Origin: SZUA-76 sp945787585
GTDB taxonomy: Bacteria; Pseudomonadota; Gammaproteobacteria; SZUA-140
Length of the DNA stretch: 20,520 nt
Reading direction: 5' to 3'
NCBI GenBank assembly: GCA_947258425.1
Contig: CAMYIG010000026.1
Span: 1-20,520, forward strand
The notes under the pieces are model-generated. The model worked only from the letters and a program-made list of their open reading frames with translations, searched no databases and was not told the origin of the DNA. Position numbers and translations under genes: made by a program. Below are positions 15,819-20,520 of this stretch, one piece after another (position 1 is the stretch's first letter; every line of letters starts with the position of its first letter).

Positions 15819-17114
15819 ATGGAAAAAAACACATTTACAATTACAGATAATGCAACGGGCAAGAAGATTGACTTGCCGGCATTAAAGGATGAGCAGGGTA
15901 TCCCTGCCATTGATATCAGCACCCTCTATCGTGATCATGGGTACCTGACGTTTGACCCAGGCTTTCAGTCCACTGCCAGCTGCCGTAGCGGCATCACCTT
16001 TATCGATGGTGAAAAAGGGGTTTTACTCTATCGCGGTTACCCGATTGAACAGCTGGCTGAAAAGAGCAGTTTTCTCGAAGTCTCATATCTGTTGATGAAT
16101 GGCGAGTTACCTGATAAAGATGCGTTAGACAGTTTTGTCACCATGATTAGTCGCCACACCATGATAAAGGAAAGTCTACGCACCTTTTATAAAGGCTTTT
16201 ATCACGATGCTCACCCGATGGCGAGCATGGTCGGTGTTGTCGGATCACTGTCGGCGTTTTACCACGATTCGACTGATGTCCACGATCCGCGACATCGTGA
16301 GATTGCCGCATATCGGATGATCGCGAAGATGCCGACTATCGCCGCGGCCTGTTATAAATATTCGATTGGCGAACCTTTTATCTATCCAAAAAATAATCTT
16401 AGCTACTGTGGCAATCTGCTGCACATGATGTTTTCGGTGCCCAGCGAAGAGTATGTGGTCGACCCGGTTGCCGAAAAGGCACTGGATATGATCTTTATTC
16501 TGCATGCAGATCATGAGCAAAATGCGAGTACAGCAACGGTACGTTTATCGGGCAGCTCAGGTTCAAATCCGTTTGCCTGTATCTCGTCCGGCATCACTGC
16601 ACTATGGGGGCCTGCTCACGGCGGTGCTAATGAAGCGGTGCTGCATATGCTGAACGAGATTGGTGATACCTCCAATATTGCAAAATATATCGCGAAGGCG
16701 AAGGATAAAGATGATCCATTTCGTTTGATGGGTTTTGGCCATCGTGTCTATAAAAACTATGATCCTCGCGCCACAATAATTCGCAAGATGTGTCATGAGG
16801 TATTAGAAAAGTTTGGTGATCCCAACGACCCGCTGTTTGAACTGGCGATGGGACTGGAAGAAATTGCACTCAAAGATGAGTACTTTGTTAAGAAGAAGCT
16901 CTACCCGAATGTCGATTTTTACTCAGGCATTATCTATAAAGCGCTGGGTATTCCGACCAATATGTTTACCGTGATGTTTGCGGTCGCGCGGACAGTGGGC
17001 TGGGTATCACAGTGGATGGAGATGATTGGCGAGCCGGGGCAGCGGATCGGTCGCCCACGTCAGATGTATATGGGTAAGGATGTACGCGATTACGAGGACG
17101 TCGATAAGCGCTAG
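15819..17114 (+). CDS. gltA: Citrate synthase, type II
   Basis: This is a 431-residue enzyme joining acetyl-CoA and oxaloacetate into citrate. The active-site His267 (GPAHGGANE), His308 (GFGHRVYKNYDPR) and Asp366 (PNVDFYSGI) match E. coli GltA positions closely, and HADHEQN (229-235) is present. The N-terminal beta-rich part (LPALKDEQG, FIDGEKGVLLYRGYPI) is that of the hexameric Gram-negative type, usually inhibited by NADH. GGAGAG (15806-15811) lies 7 bases before the ATG. The gene is 28 bases behind mdh and presumably co-transcribed with it; together they turn malate plus acetyl-CoA into citrate. A terminator lies 46 bases beyond its stop, inside the opposing gene. Confidence 0.97.
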   Translation: MEKNTFTITDNATGKKIDLPALKDEQGIPAIDISTLYRDHGYLTFDPGFQSTASCRSGITFIDGEKGVLLYRGYPIEQLAEKSSFLEVSYLLMNGELPDKDALDSFVTMISRHTMIKESLRTFYKGFYHDAHPMASMVGVVGSLSAFYHDSTDVHDPRHREIAAYRMIAKMPTIAAACYKYSIGEPFIYPKNNLSYCGNLLHMMFSVPSEEYVVDPVAEKALDMIFILHADHEQNASTATVRLSGSSGSNPFACISSGITALWGPAHGGANEAVLHMLNEIGDTSNIAKYIAKAKDKDDPFRLMGFGHRVYKNYDPRATIIRKMCHEVLEKFGDPNDPLFELAMGLEEIALKDEYFVKKKLYPNVDFYSGIIYKALGIPTNMFTVMFAVARTVGWVSQWMEMIGEPGQRIGRPRQMYMGKDVRDYEDVDKR

Positions 17115-17126
17115 TCGCATCTCAAC

Positions 17127-17726
17127 CTACCGCAGTAGTTTTTCTACCTCGGCAATAGAGGCCCGCTGGATCGGTCTGTTATCCAGCGGGCTTTTTGGTG
17201 CCTGGCGGATACCTATTTCAGGAAAGAGGGTCAACTCAACATCGATGTCATCATCTTTAATGAGATAGCATGGTTGGCGTCGAAGGTCATTCTCGTTGAA
17301 ATGGTATTCACATTCACTGATGGTGAAGGGGATGTGGCGTTCCATTAAGAAGAAGTCAATCGCCTGGCCACTGTCGGTGAAGAGATGAATATTGATGGCC
17401 GCGTGGGTGTCTGCGGTGCCGCGCAGCACGGGGCCAACCAGACGTGGTGAAAAGTCTTTCAACAGGCGCATGATGGTAATCGCAGTTTTCCGAAGTGTGT
17501 TGAGTCGAGCGGCTTGTTGTTCTGGCCTGAAAATGGCCTGATACTCTTTGAGGGCTAATTCAACCTCCGCATTGCTTGGCAAGGCCTGCTCATGCTGGAT
17601 GCCAGCGCGCGCTGCTGCCTTGAGCTTGGCCGCGTGAAAATCTGAAATGCCTTCCTGAGACATGATGCGGGCCGCATCTACCGCAAGCTGCTTGCGGATG
17701 CGCGGGTCACTCTTTGTGTGTCGCAT
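17127..17726 (-). CDS. Conserved hypothetical protein behind mrcA, nucleotidyltransferase-like pattern
   Basis: This is a 199-residue protein whose family I do not recognise with certainty. The N-terminal part (1-110) is helical and basic. The middle stretch (about 94-126), VGPVLRGTA-x7-INIHLF-x-D, loosely resembles the GS-x-ARGTA-x-SDIDL pattern of minimal nucleotidyltransferases, but the expected Ser and paired Asp are not clearly in place. A C-terminal acidic KDDDIDVELTLFP segment could hold further metal-binding residues. No signal peptide or membrane segment is seen. It starts 23 bases after the mrcA stop on the same strand, suggesting an operon, and converges on gltA with a 12-base gap. 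Its role is unknown. Confidence 0.6.
   Translation of the reverse strand: MRHTKSDPRIRKQLAVDAARIMSQEGISDFHAAKLKAAARAGIQHEQALPSNAEVELALKEYQAIFRPEQQAARLNTLRKTAITIMRLLKDFSPRLVGPVLRGTADTHAAINIHLFTDSGQAIDFFLMERHIPFTISECEYHFNENDLRRQPCYLIKDDDIDVELTLFPEIGIRQAPKSPLDNRPIQRASIAEVEKLLR
17161..17196 (+). terminator. Intrinsic terminator of the gltA operon
   Basis: GCCCGCTGGAT (17161-17171) and ATCCAGCGGGC (17181-17191) form a perfect 11-bp stem around a 9-base loop, followed by five T. It points rightwards, 46 bases after gltA, and lies wholly inside the 3' end of the opposing hypothetical gene. The minus-strand transcript lacks a T-run, so it should terminate only gltA. Confidence 0.85.
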
Positions 17727-17749
17727 GGGTAGGCCGATTGGGTGAGCGA

Positions 17750-20212
17750 TTAGAAAAGCTGCGGCGGCGGCGCATCAATGGTTGTTGTAGATGGATCATC
17801 ATCATCGACTAATGGTGGCTGCTCAGTGACCGGTTTACTATAGCGTGTTGGGGCATGTTCACTTCTGAACGTTTCAAAAATCGCGCCGGGGTGATTGCTT
17901 TCCGCGAGCAGACCATTTTCGGGGTCAATACGAACCGTGACCATACCGGGCGGCCGTTCAAGTGGTTTTTCAGGGATATCTTTCAGGGCCTCTTTCATAT
18001 AATGGATCCACATCGGCAGCGCGGCACGGCCCCCGGTTTCGCGACTCCCCAGCGAGCGAACCTGATCGAAGCCTACCCAGGCAATTGTGGCGATGTCGGC
18101 GTTGTAGCCGGAAAACCACGCATCCTTTTGATCATTAGTCGTGCCGGTTTTACCAGCGAGGTCATTACGTTTAAGTTGCAATGCGCGTCGTCCGGTACCG
18201 TACTTGATGACATCACGTAGCATCGATGTCATTAAATAGATATTTTCCTCAGATGCGACACGCTCAGCGATATTGACTGGCCGTTGCGGCATGTCTGTGG
18301 GTGACTCACCGAGGATAAGCGCATCGATTTCGTCGGCGGAAATCACGCAGTTTTCACGGCAGACAGTGGCAGGGTGGGCCTCAAGCAGAAGATTCCCATC
18401 AGCGTCCGTAATCTGTTTTATGTAATGTGGCATAACACGGTAGCCGCCATTCGCAAGGACTGCATAGCCTGCCGAGAGTTGTAGCGGGGTGACTACACCA
18501 CTGCCGAGTGCCAATGAAAGATCTCTGGGGAGACTCTCAACATCAAAGCCGAAGCGGCTCACGTACTCGAGCGCATAAGGGATGCCGATGGAGCGCATGA
18601 GACGAATTGAAACAAGGTTACGCGACTTGATGAGTGCCTGCCTCAGTCGAGTTGGCCCAAAAAACTTGCCACTATAATTCTCTGGGCGCCAGGCGCTCTC
18701 TAATTCGTCGTCATCAAACACAACGGGGGCATCATTGATGATACTCGCTGGGGTAAACCCTTTTTCAAGGGCCGCCGAGTAAATAAAAGGTTTGAAGTTC
18801 GAACCCGGCTGGCGGGTGGCCTGTGTGACGCGATTGAAGTTACTGCGATGAAAATCATATCCACCGGTAAGGGCAATGATGTGCCCATCCTGTGCCGAGA
18901 TTGAAACCAGCGCGCCTTCGGCCTGCGGGGGTTGTGATAGGCGCCAGCCATTTTCATCATCGGGTTGTACATATATAAGGTCGCCTGCTTTCACAACATC
19001 GGATGCCGTAGTCAGTTTTGGGCCCAATCGATTGTCATTAATATATTCACGCGCCCATGAGAGCCCCCCCCAGGGAATGCGGACAACAGGGTCTGATTCG
19101 GTGTCGAGCAGTACCGTGATTGCATCCTCTTCTACGGCTAGTACATAGGCCGAGGTCAGGTGAGCGACATTGGGGATGTTGATGAAAATTTCATCCAATG
19201 AATTGATGCCAGTGAGCTGTGCAAAATCGATATGCCCCGCGATGCCGCGGTAGCCGTGGCGCGCATCATATTCGAGCAGGGCATTGCGCAGGGCATCATT
19301 AGCAGCTTGCTGTAGACGTGAGTCGATGGTGGTAATGACACTGTAACCACCGGTATAGGTTTGCTCTTCACCATACTGTTTTACTATTTGTGCGCGGACC
19401 ATTTCTGCAATATGAGGTGCATGAACTTCAATCGAGAGTCCGTGGAGGCTGGCACTGTCTGGCGCTTCTTTGGCTTCTATATAAACATCGCTGTCGATAT
19501 GGTTGAGTGCATGCATCCTGCCCAGCACATAATTACGACGGGTCACCGCGCGTTGAGAGTTGGTAATAGGATTAAAACGTGATGGTGCTTTAGGCAGGCC
19601 TGCAATCATCGCCATTTCGGCGATATTTAACTGATCAATGGTTTTGCCGTAATAGACCTGTGCGGCTGCAGCGATTCCGTAGGCACGGTGACCAAGGTAG
19701 ATTTTGTTGAGGTAGAGTTCAAGGATCTCTTCTTTTGATAACTCGTTTTCGATTTTAAAGGCGAGGAAAATCTCATTCACTTTGCGCAAGTAGGTTTTTT
19801 CGCTGCTTAAAAAGAAATTACGCGCTACCTGCATGGTGATGGTGCTACCACCCTGCGATTTTTTGCCAGTGAGGGCGAGATTGATTATTGCACGGAGGAT
19901 GCCCTGATAATCGACGCCGGGGTGCTCAAAATAACGGTTATCCTCTGCTGAGAGGATGGCATTGACCATCGAAGAGGGGATTTCATCATATTTTAGTGGC
20001 GAACGTTTCATTTCGCCGAATTCAGAAATCAGCTTTTTATCTGCACTATAGACGCGTAGAGGCTCCTGTAATTGGACATCTTTGAGCGTTTCGATAGAGG
20101 GCAGGTCAGGTGAAAGATAGAGATAGACGCCTAAAACCGAGGCAATACCGAGCACAAAGAGAGACGACAGGGTAATCAGTGCTGTTTTGAACAGTTTTTT
20201 TAAGAATTTCAT
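17750..20212 (-). CDS. mrcA: Penicillin-binding protein 1A, bifunctional peptidoglycan synthase
   Basis: This is an 820-residue class A PBP. A short cytoplasmic KFLKKLFK start leads into one transmembrane anchor (about 10-33). The GT51 glycosyltransferase domain has catalytic Glu90 in AEDNRYFEHPG, GGSTITMQVARNFF (121-134) and LYLNKIYLG. An inserted OB-like region follows at about 320-430. The transpeptidase domain has Ser471 in GSNFK (SxxK), SRN (530-532) and KTGTT (688-692). It polymerises and cross-links peptidoglycan at the inner membrane. The TMQ variant in the GT motif and the overall length identify PBP1a rather than PBP1b. The divergent pilM neighbour is the Pseudomonas-type arrangement. 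Eight consecutive C lie at 19064-19071. Confidence 0.95.
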   Translation of the reverse strand: MKFLKKLFKTALITLSSLFVLGIASVLGVYLYLSPDLPSIETLKDVQLQEPLRVYSADKKLISEFGEMKRSPLKYDEIPSSMVNAILSAEDNRYFEHPGVDYQGILRAIINLALTGKKSQGGSTITMQVARNFFLSSEKTYLRKVNEIFLAFKIENELSKEEILELYLNKIYLGHRAYGIAAAAQVYYGKTIDQLNIAEMAMIAGLPKAPSRFNPITNSQRAVTRRNYVLGRMHALNHIDSDVYIEAKEAPDSASLHGLSIEVHAPHIAEMVRAQIVKQYGEEQTYTGGYSVITTIDSRLQQAANDALRNALLEYDARHGYRGIAGHIDFAQLTGINSLDEIFINIPNVAHLTSAYVLAVEEDAITVLLDTESDPVVRIPWGGLSWAREYINDNRLGPKLTTASDVVKAGDLIYVQPDDENGWRLSQPPQAEGALVSISAQDGHIIALTGGYDFHRSNFNRVTQATRQPGSNFKPFIYSAALEKGFTPASIINDAPVVFDDDELESAWRPENYSGKFFGPTRLRQALIKSRNLVSIRLMRSIGIPYALEYVSRFGFDVESLPRDLSLALGSGVVTPLQLSAGYAVLANGGYRVMPHYIKQITDADGNLLLEAHPATVCRENCVISADEIDALILGESPTDMPQRPVNIAERVASEENIYLMTSMLRDVIKYGTGRRALQLKRNDLAGKTGTTNDQKDAWFSGYNADIATIAWVGFDQVRSLGSRETGGRAALPMWIHYMKEALKDIPEKPLERPPGMVTVRIDPENGLLAESNHPGAIFETFRSEHAPTRYSKPVTEQPPLVDDDDPSTTTIDAPPPQLF
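19064..19071 (-). repeat. Eight-base C/G homopolymer in mrcA
   Basis: Eight C on the plus strand (eight G in the coding strand) encode a Trp-Gly-Gly motif at residues 381-383 of PBP1a. It is a possible slippage site; in an important gene it is more likely tolerated coding than a switch. Confidence 0.5.
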
Positions 20213-20413
20213 CGTTAGGGGCCAGGCAAAATATAGATCATTTAGTTATCTTAACAATTAGTATAAAACTTTTTACGATTGCGGACGATAACATCTGTGA
20301 CGTTAATGAATAAACATTGTTTTTTAATAACTTGATACCTAATATTGATATGAGATTAAGATCACACAATAACAGATTGTCCAAATCGTTAATGGGCTAT
20401 AAGGAAATTTAGG

Positions 20414-20520
20414 GTGCAACTTTTTAAGAAAAAAGCACCACCATTAATTGGGCTTGATATCAGTTCTACAGCGGTTAAGTTGCTGGAATTGAGTCGAACC
20501 GCTGGTGGCAGGTATCGGGT
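20414..20520 (+). CDS. pilM: Type IV pilus inner-membrane platform protein PilM, 5' end only
   Basis: Only the first 35 codons are inside the window. Translation from GTG 20414 gives MQLFKKKAPPLIGLDIS, then STAVKLLELS, the start of the actin-like PilM fold with its first nucleotide-binding strand (GLDISSTAVK). TAAGGA at 20400-20405 is 8 bases before the start. PilM recruits PilN and links to the cytoplasmic side of the type IV pilus alignment complex. Its position divergent from mrcA matches Pseudomonas, where pilMNOPQ follow, so those genes are expected beyond the right edge. Confidence 0.9.
   Translation, partial: MQLFKKKAPPLIGLDISSTAVKLLELSRTAGGRYR

Overview
The window looks like chromosomal DNA of a gammaproteobacterium of about average GC, probably from the Pseudomonas/Chromatiales-like breadth of the class rather than the enterics. 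The main argument is gene order. A divergent rhlB / trxA-rho block is shared with E. coli. The chain rho - rpmE - secreted nuclease - malic enzyme - ... - PBP1a (mrcA) / divergent pilM is the arrangement known from Pseudomonas and relatives. No tRNA, rRNA, IS element, prophage gene or CRISPR array was seen. The species cannot be named from the sequence alone.

Layout. (1) 1-328 has no confident gene. (2) 359-2400 (+) is a translationally coupled pair of exported formylglycine-generating-enzyme (SUMF1) fold proteins. The first carries two c-type heme-binding CxxCH motifs ahead of the SUMF1 domain. (3) 2441-3403 (+) is a patatin-like/RssA phospholipase, convergent with an RraB-type RNase E regulator (3460-3792, -). 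(4) 4046-5380 (+) is an exported Kelch propeller with a C-terminal domain resembling small NrfJ-like proteins, and it contains a run of nine G. (5) On the minus strand, rhlB (10123-8834), a membrane sterol-desaturase/fatty-acid-hydroxylase-like protein (8813-7998) and a LonB/YcbZ-like ATP-dependent protease (7859-5400) follow one another. The protease is preceded by three tandem 15-bp repeats. (6) trxA, rho and rpmE run rightwards, followed by a secreted thermonuclease whose signal-peptide coding region overlaps the rpmE terminator. (7) 13467-17114 (+) holds three central-carbon genes: malic enzyme, LDH-like malate dehydrogenase and type II citrate synthase. They are preceded by a possible 36-codon leader ORF and end in a terminator lying inside the opposing gene. 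(8) An uncharacterised 199-residue protein sits behind mrcA on the minus strand. (9) The start of pilM runs off the right edge, divergent from mrcA.

How the genes fit together. trxA-rho-rpmE-rhlB are housekeeping genes for redox, transcription termination, ribosome and RNA turnover; RhlB and RraB both relate to RNase E. maeB, mdh and gltA interconvert malate, pyruvate and oxaloacetate and feed citrate synthesis. mrcA/pilM link cell-wall synthesis and type IV pilus assembly. The left 5.4 kb is the accessory-like part and holds the least conventional proteins: the heme-FGE pair and the Kelch fusion.
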